Shown one piece after another: positions 26,816 to 36,450 of a stretch of DNA of 64,000 nucleotides. The position numbers and the translations under genes are program-made. This DNA comes from Paenibacillus marchantiae (GTDB taxonomy: Bacteria > Bacillota > Bacilli > Paenibacillales > Paenibacillaceae). The stretch covers positions 6,138,001 through 6,202,000 of the forward strand of contig NZ_CP118270.1 in the NCBI RefSeq assembly GCF_028771845.1, read 5' to 3'. Position 1 is the first letter of the stretch; the number at the start of each line of letters is the position of its first letter. The notes under the pieces were generated by a model. It was given only the letters and a program-made list of their open reading frames with translations. It was not told the DNA's origin and did no database searches.

Positions 26816-28018
26816 CTAATTACTGGTAATTTTCATTAATGATTCTGGGTAGCCGTATCCTGGAATAAAGACAGAACATTGTGGAGTTTCTGACCATAAT
26901 TCGGTACGAAGAAGTCTCCTGATATCTTTGCCTGCTTTTTTGAAATAATCTTGTTTAATCATATGTGCCTCACCTACACACGCAGTTACATCCAAATCTA
27001 TAACGAGCACTGAATTCGATTGAAGAGAACCCGTTTGCCCTAATGCTGTATAAAAAGTAGCTGCGGGATAAGCTAACATGAGAATAGAGTCAAGCATCGA
27101 GAACCACACAGTCGTTCCATAAGTACCATGGCTATCTCCAATAGCAATAGCCTTTGGAGCATTATAAAATTCCCCATTAGGTGCAAAAGCATTTGAAGGT
27201 AACGCTGCAGCCATGCAGAACCCGCTCGCAAAAAGAGGCCTGTCGGCATTTAATAGATGCGCAGCATGTGCAAAGACGTAACACCCCAGTGAATGAGTGA
27301 AGACTCGGCCTTGTGAGTAATTAGACATTTTACTTAAGAAATTAGTACTAAGATAATCCCCAGAAACTCTAGCTCTTCTTTCCAATTCACGCCAAACTAC
27401 TGATGTGTACAAATCAAAAGGTACTCCTCCAGGAAATGTGCCGAAAATACTTTCAATTGCTTTTTGCACTAAAGTCTTCTTCTCATCAGATAATTTACTA
27501 TCATATGCAAGAATATATATGCTGACGTGGTCATAATTTGTATGGCTGTTTGTAAACATATTAGCAGTTTTCTCAAAAGCTTTATAAAAATCCAAAGAAT
27601 CTTTTTCGCTATTATCATTTTCCATCCCATATATAAATATGTACGGGTAATCGTTTAAGGAATCTGATTTCGGTACCCTTACAAGATTATAGGCTTCCTC
27701 CCCTCGAGCAGCTGGACCGGGATTTGTCACCCGATATAGACGAGGATCAGGATCTTGTTTAACTTTTCTAAATATCGAATTCCATATATCATCGATTAAA
27801 TCCGAAGGTATAATTCGGTATTTATTTAAAATCTGAATATACGATATATATGGAGATATTACTGTATCAAGAATCAATCTTGGTGTTCGCGCTAATGCTG
27901 CCTCGCTACATGATTGAAGAATATCTGTTGCCCCCTTATAGCCACCAACAAGTGCATCGTATGCCGGTTTAACTACTTCTTTTACTCCACGCGTTGCCTC
28001 TTCCCATCTTCCCATCAC
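26816..28018 (-). CDS. Alpha/beta-hydrolase-like protein of unknown function
   Basis: A 400-residue protein. The most telling motif is GRVFTHSLGCYVFAHAAHLL near residue 240, a nucleophile elbow of the form T-H-S-L-G (usually G-H-S-x-G). GDSHGTYG near 294 and EAHMIKQDYF near 352 can supply an acid and a histidine. The first ~90 residues are helical and unlike lipases. No signal peptide is seen, so it should be cytoplasmic. It starts at GTG 28018 or ATG 28015. Standing alone at the edge of a defence-rich island, it might be a lipase-type effector, but I cannot assign a function. Confidence 0.55.
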   Translation of the reverse strand: MMGRWEEATRGVKEVVKPAYDALVGGYKGATDILQSCSEAALARTPRLILDTVISPYISYIQILNKYRIIPSDLIDDIWNSIFRKVKQDPDPRLYRVTNPGPAARGEEAYNLVRVPKSDSLNDYPYIFIYGMENDNSEKDSLDFYKAFEKTANMFTNSHTNYDHVSIYILAYDSKLSDEKKTLVQKAIESIFGTFPGGVPFDLYTSVVWRELERRARVSGDYLSTNFLSKMSNYSQGRVFTHSLGCYVFAHAAHLLNADRPLFASGFCMAAALPSNAFAPNGEFYNAPKAIAIGDSHGTYGTTVWFSMLDSILMLAYPAATFYTALGQTGSLQSNSVLVIDLDVTACVGEAHMIKQDYFKKAGKDIRRLLRTELWSETPQCSVFIPGYGYPESLMKITSN

Positions 28019-28344
28019 CCTACCTTCTTTTATTATTGGTTTTCTGTTGTATTGTCTTTATCTAATTCAAAATTTATACATAATAGCATTAGTTACTGAA
28101 TTCTCCTTTAACTTTTTAAAGCATTAAAAATCATTCCTTTTACATATATACTGAGGAGTGAGTATATAACACTTATACAAAACTGCTTGTTGTTTCAAAT
28201 TGAAAATATCAAATCATTGTCCTAATTGACATGCAATAATTTGATGTCAGCGTTGAAAAAGCACAAAAACACAATTATATAACATTAATAGACAAAATGA
28301 ATATTTTATGTTGAAATCAGACAACGATAGTTATAAGATAAAAA

Positions 28345-28385
28345 AATGAAGCCAACCGCAACAGCGGTTGACTTCATTTTTTTCG
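28345..28385. terminator. Bidirectional terminator
   Basis: AATGAAGCCAACCGC pairs with GCGGTTGACTTCATT over a 4-nt loop, with A and T runs on either side. It lies downstream of the 28.6-29.9 kb gene. Confidence 0.85.
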
Positions 28386-28389
28386 TTCC

Positions 28390-28556
28390 TTACTTATAAA
28401 AGAATTCAAAGTCATGTTCATTGTTTAAAAATAACGCCCCATCATAAGTATTTTTAGGATGGCTCCCTACAATTTGAACCAAATCGCAATTCTCCCCACA
28501 TGATACTTTAACTACTAGATATATTCCGCTAGGAAAACACTCGTTAAAAACAAAGC
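28390..28556 (-). pseudogene. Short gene fragment without a start
   Basis: The minus-strand frame reads FNECFPSGIYLVVKVSCGEN then CDLVQIVGSHPKNTYDGALF and FLNNEHDFEFFYK before a stop. It looks coding (two cysteines, compact beta pattern) but has an in-frame stop and no start codon upstream. I take it as the remains of a small gene; the family is not recognised. Confidence 0.35.
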
Positions 28557-28576
28557 ATTAATTCTTAGTCCACGAA

Positions 28577-29860
28577 TCAAAAGTACCTAGAATACTCACT
28601 CAAATCAAAATCATTTCCAAGGATTTGAATCACAACTTCTTTAATCTCTTCAGATTCCTCTCGTTTTCTTGAACGATTGTATATTTGGGAACTACCGTTT
28701 GCTTCTTTTAACAAAGATAATATATTATCTTTATTGAATTTTTTAATATAAGGTTTAATAAATTGGCTATAATTATAATCAGCTTGGTCAAAATTATAAC
28801 TGTTAGCAAAAATAGCTATGTTGAGTTCGTATACTTTATTTTGCAATCCCTGGTCTTCAGCAATTATTATTAGATCTCTTATTCGTTCTACATCAAGATA
28901 GTTACCTAACTCAGAAACCATTGTAGACTTCACATAATCAATATGCCTTTCTATATTATCCTGCAAAAACCAAGCAGAAATGAGTAAACTTCTACTATTT
29001 TCGACAGTCCTTTCAATTAAAGCTTTGCAAGCTTCATTGAGTGCATTGTATACGCCGTTATACAGAGTAAGAAAACTTATCAGATACTCTATTGGGACGC
29101 CTAGTGTAATATCACTGTAGTAATTTTTTTCATTGTTAATTTGTGTTAAAAGATTCACATGGTTTCTTTCATACATTATTTTTAAGGCTCGGTAGTTTAA
29201 ATCTCTATACTTAGTTGTTTCATCATTCTCTGTCTTGAACACCATTTTCCAAAAGTCTCTGAAGACCTTAGATTCAACTTCAGGGACAAAGTGTCGTAAG
29301 TACTTTGTTTCCAAATACCTTTTTAATCTTTGATCATCTAACAATGCCCCATCTAATCTAGCTAAATCCTCAAGCAACTCAATTGTAATTTTTTTAGACA
29401 AAAGAGGGGGCTTAATTAACACACTTTCAAGAATGTTCCTAATGTGCGCCCTAACCGACTCCTTGTTCGGAGCGTACAAGATATAATTTTCATTCACTAC
29501 AGGATGTGCAGATAAGTGGCGATTTAATCTTAGATTTTCAATATGTTGCTTTTCTGCAACATTGATTAAGGACGTTCTATCCTGAATCAAATCTACTAAC
29601 TTTGTTTCCCATTCAGACGATTTTGAATTAGCTTTTTGCAGTGCTTCTACTTCACTCATAATAGAAATAGCAGTTTGGTCATTATATAGTTCCTTTAAGT
29701 CTGTTACTTTATAAAGCAAATCGCAAATGGTTACAGAATATAACATTACTAATGCAGAACGGTAATTTCCATTGTGGTAAGAACTAATAACTTCTTGAAA
29801 ATATTCTTTCGATTTAGGATGATATATTTTCTCAGAAACGTATTCAATCGAAAAATCCAC
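28577..29860 (-). CDS. HEPN-motif-containing hypothetical protein
   Basis: A 427-residue, mostly helical protein. The N-terminal ~150 residues begin YFQEVISSYHNGNYRSALVM (a helix pair typical of HEPN domains) and carry NLRLNRHLSAHP, an R-x4-H motif like the RNase site of HEPN nucleases. The rest (about 160-427) is helical with no recognised motif and ends in a charged tail. It starts with GTG after AAGGAAGTGA. The C-terminal helical part could be a sensor. Function is inferred from motif and neighbourhood only; a non-enzymatic HEPN fold is equally possible. Confidence 0.55.
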   Translation of the reverse strand: MDFSIEYVSEKIYHPKSKEYFQEVISSYHNGNYRSALVMLYSVTICDLLYKVTDLKELYNDQTAISIMSEVEALQKANSKSSEWETKLVDLIQDRTSLINVAEKQHIENLRLNRHLSAHPVVNENYILYAPNKESVRAHIRNILESVLIKPPLLSKKITIELLEDLARLDGALLDDQRLKRYLETKYLRHFVPEVESKVFRDFWKMVFKTENDETTKYRDLNYRALKIMYERNHVNLLTQINNEKNYYSDITLGVPIEYLISFLTLYNGVYNALNEACKALIERTVENSRSLLISAWFLQDNIERHIDYVKSTMVSELGNYLDVERIRDLIIIAEDQGLQNKVYELNIAIFANSYNFDQADYNYSQFIKPYIKKFNKDNILSLLKEANGSSQIYNRSRKREESEEIKEVVIQILGNDFDLSEYSRYF

Positions 29861-29934
29861 CGAATCACTTCCTTATCTATTATGTAGAAAGCCTACTTTT
29901 GTGTTATATTTGTGCTCTTTTTTGATTTATTATT

Positions 29935-31028
29935 TCAACTTATCGGGTAGCTTGAAAAACCATATGCATTCCATAATGCATTCATGATTGGTCTGATTAC
30001 TTCAGCAATATTCACTTCATTCAAATCTTCTATAAAAATTTCAGGGAAAATCATCTTATCCGATTCATACGGAAGTAAATCAATTCCAGTATAGAAGGGA
30101 TCAATATCCGATAGAATTAATTCCTCTCCCCCGTACAGGGAAACCATTATATATATAAAGGTTCTCTAATCCCTAATGAAATATAATTTTGAAGTGAATA
30201 TGCAAATGTCTTACTCAACGAGTCGTAAAGTTTACTCCCCATAATTCTTTTATCTTGAATAACCCTGGTTGATGAATGCTCTATGATACCATCTCTGAAT
30301 AGCTGGAATTTACATGTTCTATCATTTGATTCAGAATACACTCCGGTAAAGTTAATGCGTTTATTATCATTTGAAGTTCCCAAGGGCGTTGTCCTAATTA
30401 GATTAAATACCCTGATAAATCAACTACATTTGAATTTTCAAAAGCCGTTACCGGAACAAAATGAAGAAGTGAAAATGAATTTCTGTTGATCTTGTCTATA
30501 TGATAAGCAACTCGTTCTACATGGAAGTTACCATACTTTACTTTAAATCCAGAACTCCCTAAAAACATCTGACGAAGTTGTTGCACATCCAATTCGTATT
30601 TACCGTTCGACTGACGAGCAAAAAATTTCGAGTTGTGACTACATCTGTGCGGACGGAGCCAGCTCCTTTGTGTACGTATTACTATCACGTACTTTAATAC
30701 TTCAATTTCAATGAATTCAGTCTCGATATTAGTGATCCTGGGCTCGATTCGACTTCGAAAAATTTCGAGTAATCTTAACTTCTCCTTGTCTATATCTTTA
30801 CATTCAACTCCAACGAGTCGAATTGGCACTCCCTCCTCCTCATTCACTCCAATTATTAAGTCACCACCTTGCGAATTTGCAAATGAAATCACTGCCTCAC
30901 ATAATTGTTCAGCTCTAATCAATTCCCTCTTATAATCAATTTGCTGACCTTCTTTTGCAGGTAGTTCTCCAATTAGAGACTCAATATCACTGGGCTTTAT
31001 TTGGTTAAGCTTTATAAAATAATGACAT
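29935..31028 (-). pseudogene. Schlafen-type AlbA_2 ATP-binding/DNA-binding protein, frameshifted three times
   Basis: The pieces join into one protein: MSLF-IKLNQIKPSDIESLIGE, then PAKEGQQIDYKREL, then EAVISFANSQGGDLIIGVNE (AlbA_2/Schlafen core: DFK, AFAN-GG-L-IGV), a C-terminal region, and finally MVSLYGGEELILSDIDPF. Three small indels split it: an extra T in a T-run just after the ATG at 31028, a lost G in a GGG run near 30405, and an extra TA in a TATATATA run near 30150. A GGAAGG ribosome site precedes the ATG. All three changes are in simple-sequence runs. Family members act in viral restriction or as transcription regulators. Confidence 0.75.
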
Positions 31029-31634
31029 TCTGATAATCCTTCCTTATGTAAGAATTAAATACACCCCTTAGCTATCATTAGCTCTTTATATGTATTTGAA
31101 ATAATCTTCAGCAAAACAATCGAAGATGACTTTATATTTCATACGTAGCTTTAACAAATATAGGGCAATAGGCAGACTCCGTGTTCCCGCCGCATGGATA
31201 GAACAGGATAGATAAGGGAGTAACTGATTAGAATCTGCCATTTACAGACTAAAGTCCTTCCTCCAAATCCATTGTTCCATACTTTTTATTATCAATGAAA
31301 ATAAGAATCCTCTGTTTTCAAGAATATTTTCTAAGAAAGTTCTTTACATAAGTTACACTGAATTATAAACCAATATTTATTTTCTTTAAAGGTATTATTA
31401 AGTTCAGCATGCTCTTGGTAATCCTCTTTAAATAAAGTTTTTCTTTCATTCAATAAGCGAATAATATACTTCCTTAACGAATAAATTTCTCAGCTTACTT
31501 ATTTGCTCTTCAACTTAACGAAAAAAGGAGCAGCCTGCAGAATGCCAAACATTTTTTGTTAAATGATTCCTTCCAGTTAGAATTAATGAATCTATCCTGT
31601 TCATTTAATATCTTACATATTTATAGTGACAAAT
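31029..31634. other. Intergenic region with one gene-fragment-like stretch
   Basis: The minus strand at about 31331-31490 reads SLRKYIIRLLNERKTLFKED then HAELNNTFKENKYWF, IIQCNLCKELS and a stop. It looks like the C-terminal end of a lost small gene. Nothing else is recognisable. Confidence 0.35.
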
Positions 31635-32690
31635 TTATTTTTTCCCATTACCAAAATACATTTCATGATCTTGCACACGTAGAATATAACCATCGTTGCA
31701 ATTGTCTTTTAACCTATTGTTGTAAACAATAAGCTCATCTTTTGTAAGATCTCTTACTAAATATTGATTCATATGAGGGCCTTTTAATAATGTACAAGCA
31801 ATATTGGGATCTACAGGGAAGATATACTCGATTTTGCCTACAAGATTAGTATATCTACAAACAGGATTATCACTGGTTATGAATTCTCCATTATTAGGAG
31901 CTCTTAAGAAAACAATGGTTGACTCATTAACAAATGTATTAACCTCATCCATGATCACTCCAGTCCCATTAAGAAATTGACGATATAATTTCAATATATA
32001 ACTATGAGCATATTCATCATATAATGTCTCTAAAAATGGTAATAACCGTTCTTCTTTTGGAATTCCGATTGATTTAAAGTCGATACTAAAAGAGTTGTAT
32101 TGTAAGACTGAATCCAATGCTTTTTGTAAAACTGGATGATAAGGTTTCGTTCGCCATTCAAGGGAAACCATAAACTTAATTAGATCGTCTCTTTTTAATG
32201 TAGTTGATGAATAAGCATCAGTTGACGATACTACCTCCTTAATTTCTTTATGAATTGAGTTCCAATAATTTTCATAGTTACGATCCCAATTTCTTTCAAT
32301 ATCTTTTCTTGTTCTTAAACGTACAGTACTCCTAAGCAATCGTTTTACTTCATCTGAAACTAGATTGTCTTTCAAGTCAGAAATAATCCATTCATCGAAT
32401 TTATAAAAGTTTAGATTCATATCTCTTGGATTTTCCAATGTATTACCGTCCAATTTAACAACATATTCTTTCAATGGTTCAAAAAAATATTCGAAATCTT
32501 TATCGTTACCACTAAGAGAGCCTGCTCTAATTGTATGATAATCATCAATCCCTGCAAATCTTTTGGTGTTCTTTTCTTCCCCTATACCGTCGCTTCCTTT
32601 TTTCACAACATAGATTGACGATTTCCCATGCTTCCAGGCCTTCATATAGGTTTGAGGAGTAAGATGATGATATATTGCTTCAGTATCCAT
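31635..32690 (-). CDS. DUF4238 domain protein
   Basis: The 351-residue protein opens with IYHHLTPQTYMKAW, the signature of DUF4238 (two histidines, P-Q-x-Y-L/M-x-x-W). The family's second block appears near residues 275-292 as NNGEFITSDNPVCRYTN. Family members occur alone in phage/satellite hotspots and, as I recall, at least one DUF4238 gene gives phage resistance; the biochemistry is not known to me. The ribosome site AAGGAGATAATA is strong. It stands between the CBASS operon and the AlbA_2 pseudogene. Confidence 0.8.
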   Translation of the reverse strand: MDTEAIYHHLTPQTYMKAWKHGKSSIYVVKKGSDGIGEEKNTKRFAGIDDYHTIRAGSLSGNDKDFEYFFEPLKEYVVKLDGNTLENPRDMNLNFYKFDEWIISDLKDNLVSDEVKRLLRSTVRLRTRKDIERNWDRNYENYWNSIHKEIKEVVSSTDAYSSTTLKRDDLIKFMVSLEWRTKPYHPVLQKALDSVLQYNSFSIDFKSIGIPKEERLLPFLETLYDEYAHSYILKLYRQFLNGTGVIMDEVNTFVNESTIVFLRAPNNGEFITSDNPVCRYTNLVGKIEYIFPVDPNIACTLLKGPHMNQYLVRDLTKDELIVYNNRLKDNCNDGYILRVQDHEMYFGNGKK

Positions 32691-32904
32691 TATTATCTCC
32701 TTATCATGTTTTATATAATCTCCATCTCAGCGCAACTAGCTTTCAAAAAGTCAACAAAATCAGTAAATTTAATGACTTAATTATAATATGTAACTAATCT
32801 ACCCGTTAGCTCAACAAAGCATTACATTTTGACATAAACACACACATAAGGCACCAAAGAACTAACTTGACGAAGCTTATAATTTTCTATTCAAGACATA
32901 AAAA

Positions 32905-32962
32905 TGCATCTTCTTATAATATTGATACTAACAAATAGTTTCCAGTATTCTAAGAAGATGCA
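32905..32962 (-). terminator. Terminator of the CBASS operon
   Basis: A 12-bp perfect stem TGCATCTTCTTA / TAAGAAGATGCA, extended inside by partial pairing, is followed on the minus strand by TTTTTATG. It starts 22 nt after the cap3 stop. Confidence 0.8.
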
Positions 32963-32983
32963 CAAACACTTGTTACACACTAT

Positions 32984-33481
32984 TTAAATTAATTCAACCG
33001 TATGTTCTGTAAGGTCTACCGGCTGCTCACCATTAAATACGGTAAGACTAATAGAGAATATGCTGCTAGGATCACCACCAATGATTAACAATACTGGTTC
33101 TGGACAGTGAATTGTTTTATCAGCTGAAATTTTATTCATTTGAACACGGTCAATTGAACTCATTTTACTTGAAGCAAAGGGATGGAAATGCCATTCTCCC
33201 AAATAATAAGCTTTATCTATTCTCCACACTTCTTCAAGCCAATCTTTGAGACCATCGACTCCTCTATAAAACCGAGTCCTTGTGTGCTTAGAATCTCTCG
33301 GCGCGCCACTTCCCTGGACAATTATCGCTTTTTGTAACATATCATCGTAATAACCCACTAGGATACCGCCAGTCTCTAACTTCCCAAAACATATACATTG
33401 TCCGAGCAATCGTGTTAACACGTTATCTTCAAATTCCACTTCAAACGTTCCATTTGGATCACGATATCGATGAAGAAGCAT
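32984..33481 (-). CDS. cap3: CBASS Cap3, JAB/MPN isopeptidase
   Basis: The 165-residue protein has the JAMM zinc-protease pattern: an ETGGILVG glutamate near residue 37 and EWHFHPFASSKMSSID near 97-112 (HxHPx6SxxD). In type II CBASS, Cap3 cuts the isopeptide-like bond that Cap2 makes between the CD-NTase C-terminus and its targets, tuning the system. Its ATG shares one base with the cap2 TAA, so translation is coupled. It is the last gene of the operon. Confidence 0.9.
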   Translation of the reverse strand: MLLHRYRDPNGTFEVEFEDNVLTRLLGQCICFGKLETGGILVGYYDDMLQKAIIVQGSGAPRDSKHTRTRFYRGVDGLKDWLEEVWRIDKAYYLGEWHFHPFASSKMSSIDRVQMNKISADKTIHCPEPVLLIIGGDPSSIFSISLTVFNGEQPVDLTEHTVELI

Positions 33482-35310
33482 TAAAACACCTCTCGTTGTT
33501 TTAAAATGACCCCTGCCGGCATTCCATTAAACTGTTGATGCTCATAAACAGCGAATATGTTAGAACCAAACGAATCTGGCCACCAAGCTTCCATTTCTTT
33601 GATAGCTAATCCGGCCATAGTCCATATATCATCTAATCGAGCTGGGAATAGAGGGTGATAACATCCGATTCCTTCTCTTGGTAATACTGTATCCTTATTC
33701 TCTTCTCGTTCTAAAGCTAACCAAGGCTGGAGAAATTCAAAGAATGTTTTCCGTGGAAAAGGGTGCTTATTGGATAATAATAAAAACATTCTTTTAGCCC
33801 CGAATCCAAGTGAAATAGAAATAAACCTTTTAGGGAGTGTCCAATCAAACAAATTTAAATGGTTAATAACTGTATCGCTACCGGTTGTATCAATAACAAC
33901 ATCGTGATTTTCTAAACAATCCACCTCTTCTTCATTAATATTCGGGAACCGACTTGTAATAGCTGATGATCTAATGTGCAAATTATTTTTGTTGATTCTA
34001 AATGATAAGGATTCAGCTTTATTTGAGGACAAATATTCTAGACCAAGTATGTGCCTAGACAGATTTCCTATTTTCAATGTATCTTCATCACAAATTGTAA
34101 TCTTTGAAACTCCCGTGCGAGAAAGTAGTTCGCCAATTGCTGAGCCCAATGCACCAGCACCTATTAAAAATATGCTATCCTGTTGCATTTCCTTATTCAA
34201 ACTTCCTCTACTTAGAATTGCCTCTTTGCTCCAATTTTCTGTAGGAAGGTACCTCAACTCCTTACTTGGCTTTAGCTCATTCAAGCGATCTATTAGGAAA
34301 TAATAGTCGTTAACTTTCCTAAAACCTTTCACTTTCTTTACTTTTTTACTGAGCTTTGGTATTTCTATAGCTATCCAATGTAAAACTTGATTTTCTTGTC
34401 CAATTATTTGAGGAATGGGGAAACCAATTAATATGAAGTTTCTATCACGTTCTCTAAATGTATGCATTGAATCATAGACCTCTTTCCAGAGATCTATTTG
34501 TTGAAGTCTACAGACAAAATCCAATTCCTCAATTGTCTTGGGATATGACCATGAACTTAGTGTAGGGTGGGAATGCAGTAGTAACCAGACACCATAATAT
34601 TGTTCAGTATCAGAGGAAACGTCAAATAGTTTACCCCAGTCATAACTCTGTACCACTTCACTTTTATTATTTACAAGTTGTGAGACAAAAATAATATCGG
34701 GGAATTGTTTTATTGCTCTTAGAGAAAGTAAACCTGATCTCGACTTAACCGAATTCCAATTATTAAGATGTTGATACTCCTCAGCAAAAACGATTTTTTC
34801 TGTCATTTTCCTTGTAAATGAGATATGAGGAAGTTCGAAATGATCGCCTTCCTTCATCAAAGAACCATTTGAAGCTGCCACAATCCACAATTTAAGACGT
34901 TCAACATGCCAATAAATTCGGTGTTCAGCATCTAACAGTTCTTCATTATCAGACAACCTATCCAAGTTCCCGTTATCCCAATCAGTACAAATCTTCCCCC
35001 ATCTCCAAGGGTAATCTTCTGTTGCAATGTTCTCATTTTGATGGTGATACGTATTTATGATACTTCTATTTTTATCAGGATATATGCTAATAGACCCCCT
35101 TGGATAAAGGGGATCTATTAGCATATACCATTGAGTGGATAAAGAAATAGAGGATTGGTTAACTTCAGGTACTATTATGCTGAAGTGAAGTACCCAACTT
35201 TCTAATTTTTCAAACCAAAACATATCCTCTAACTGTTCGTATCCTTCCAAAACTTCTAGATGACTACATGCAAAACTAATCGGTTCTGGCAAAATATTTT
35301 TCTCAGTCAT
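33481..35310 (-). CDS. cap2: CBASS Cap2, E2-E1 ubiquitin-transfer-like fusion
   Basis: The 609-residue protein has an N-terminal E2-like region (about 1-165) with RWGKICTDWDN, a candidate E2 cysteine. The C-terminal E1/ThiF fold begins with LIGAGALGSAIGELLSRTG near residue 379, then CDEDTLKIGNLSRH. A likely E1 catalytic cysteine lies in GIGCYHPLFPARLDD near 550. Cap2 conjugates the CD-NTase C-terminus to cell proteins and primes it. The middle part has an odd LLLHSHPTLSSWSYPKTIEE segment near residue 245 that recalls a JAB histidine motif. It overlaps the CD-NTase gene by 4 nt (ATGA). Confidence 0.9.
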   Translation of the reverse strand: MTEKNILPEPISFACSHLEVLEGYEQLEDMFWFEKLESWVLHFSIIVPEVNQSSISLSTQWYMLIDPLYPRGSISIYPDKNRSIINTYHHQNENIATEDYPWRWGKICTDWDNGNLDRLSDNEELLDAEHRIYWHVERLKLWIVAASNGSLMKEGDHFELPHISFTRKMTEKIVFAEEYQHLNNWNSVKSRSGLLSLRAIKQFPDIIFVSQLVNNKSEVVQSYDWGKLFDVSSDTEQYYGVWLLLHSHPTLSSWSYPKTIEELDFVCRLQQIDLWKEVYDSMHTFRERDRNFILIGFPIPQIIGQENQVLHWIAIEIPKLSKKVKKVKGFRKVNDYYFLIDRLNELKPSKELRYLPTENWSKEAILSRGSLNKEMQQDSIFLIGAGALGSAIGELLSRTGVSKITICDEDTLKIGNLSRHILGLEYLSSNKAESLSFRINKNNLHIRSSAITSRFPNINEEEVDCLENHDVVIDTTGSDTVINHLNLFDWTLPKRFISISLGFGAKRMFLLLSNKHPFPRKTFFEFLQPWLALEREENKDTVLPREGIGCYHPLFPARLDDIWTMAGLAIKEMEAWWPDSFGSNIFAVYEHQQFNGMPAGVILKQREVF

Positions 35311-36431
35311 CCAAACCTTCCACCTTTGATTTCATCAGGAATATGATCTACCCTTGCAGAGAAGCTACCTGAACTTTCCTTACTGATACTGTTTGAAGTC
35401 TCAGGCAACTTAAATTTCGATCCAAACAACTCATTCCAAGCTTCCGCACTTTCTTTAACAGTAGTTGCATCAGTAGCTTTTCTTGCAATTACTGCAGCTT
35501 CTTTAATAATTTCATAGAAATCTTTATATTCCTCATCCGAAACTCTTGCCATTACATCATGATCAGGAACACCGTGGTCAGGCATAATAGGTTTAGTGGA
35601 GTAGTCACTTACAATTTTCTCTAAAACCTCAGTGACTCCTTGTCCTACACTTTGAATATCATCTGGACAACACATCCCTATTAAATGTTCAAAGGGGTAC
35701 CCTTTGGGATATTTAGGAACATTATTTAGTCTGCGCCACCATTTTAGAGCCTTAACGACATTAACATAGTGACGATTACAAGATTTGTTTTTTTCTTGGG
35801 TCCATTTTATTTGAGCAAGAGGGTCGGTTTGTTTCCACTCTTCTGCCTCTCTATCCGGAATCCAAAGAGGAACTGATTTCCATTCAGGTTCGTTCACATT
35901 TGAATATGTTTTTAGAACAGAACTTGAATCCATTGTTTCATTAAGAACTTCCCAAGATTTCTTCAATGACCAGGTTTCAATATCTTCCAAAGATCGTAAG
36001 TCGGTTACACTATTAGATTCTAATATCCCTTCTTCACTTTCTGAAGGAGCTGCAGTAATAACAACATCTAGATCTACATAACTTAATGATATTCCAATTG
36101 AACGTCCCTGAATTTCATATTTACCTGCATAGTGTTTCTCCATAAAAGGAACAAATTTTTGAAGAGCATCTTCTGGATTGCTGTATTCCTCCATACTCAG
36201 TTTAGTTACCACAATGACATCGACATCCGAACGACTCTCTCCTTTTGGACGAACAGCTGTAGATCTTCGATAACTCCCTTGGAGAAATGTACTCACGATA
36301 ATTTTAGATATTTCTTCATCTTCTTCTAATCGATTTCTTAGCGTTGTGTGGCCTTTAATAAGATCATCCACTTGATTCTCTGTTAATCGAATTTCTTTAA
36401 GAAATCTTGCAAAGTAGGTAGGAATATTCAT
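35307..36431 (-). CDS. CBASS CD-NTase (cGAS/DncV-like nucleotidyltransferase)
   Basis: The 374-residue polymerase-beta-fold nucleotidyltransferase has STFLQGSYRRSTAVRP then SDVDVIVVTKL, the GS...D-x-D metal site (near residues 50-72). The third acidic residue is in SYVDLDVVITAAPS near 128. The tail ends DHIPDEIKGGRFG, and such a C-terminal glycine region is what Cap2 uses. It makes a cyclic or linear oligonucleotide on phage infection; the product and clade cannot be read by eye. The ribosome site TGGAGGT is strong. It lies 19 nt after cap4. Confidence 0.9.
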   Translation of the reverse strand: MNIPTYFARFLKEIRLTENQVDDLIKGHTTLRNRLEEDEEISKIIVSTFLQGSYRRSTAVRPKGESRSDVDVIVVTKLSMEEYSNPEDALQKFVPFMEKHYAGKYEIQGRSIGISLSYVDLDVVITAAPSESEEGILESNSVTDLRSLEDIETWSLKKSWEVLNETMDSSSVLKTYSNVNEPEWKSVPLWIPDREAEEWKQTDPLAQIKWTQEKNKSCNRHYVNVVKALKWWRRLNNVPKYPKGYPFEHLIGMCCPDDIQSVGQGVTEVLEKIVSDYSTKPIMPDHGVPDHDVMARVSDEEYKDFYEIIKEAAVIARKATDATTVKESAEAWNELFGSKFKLPETSNSISKESSGSFSARVDHIPDEIKGGRFG

Positions 36432-36450
36432 AAAATGACCTCCATTTTAG

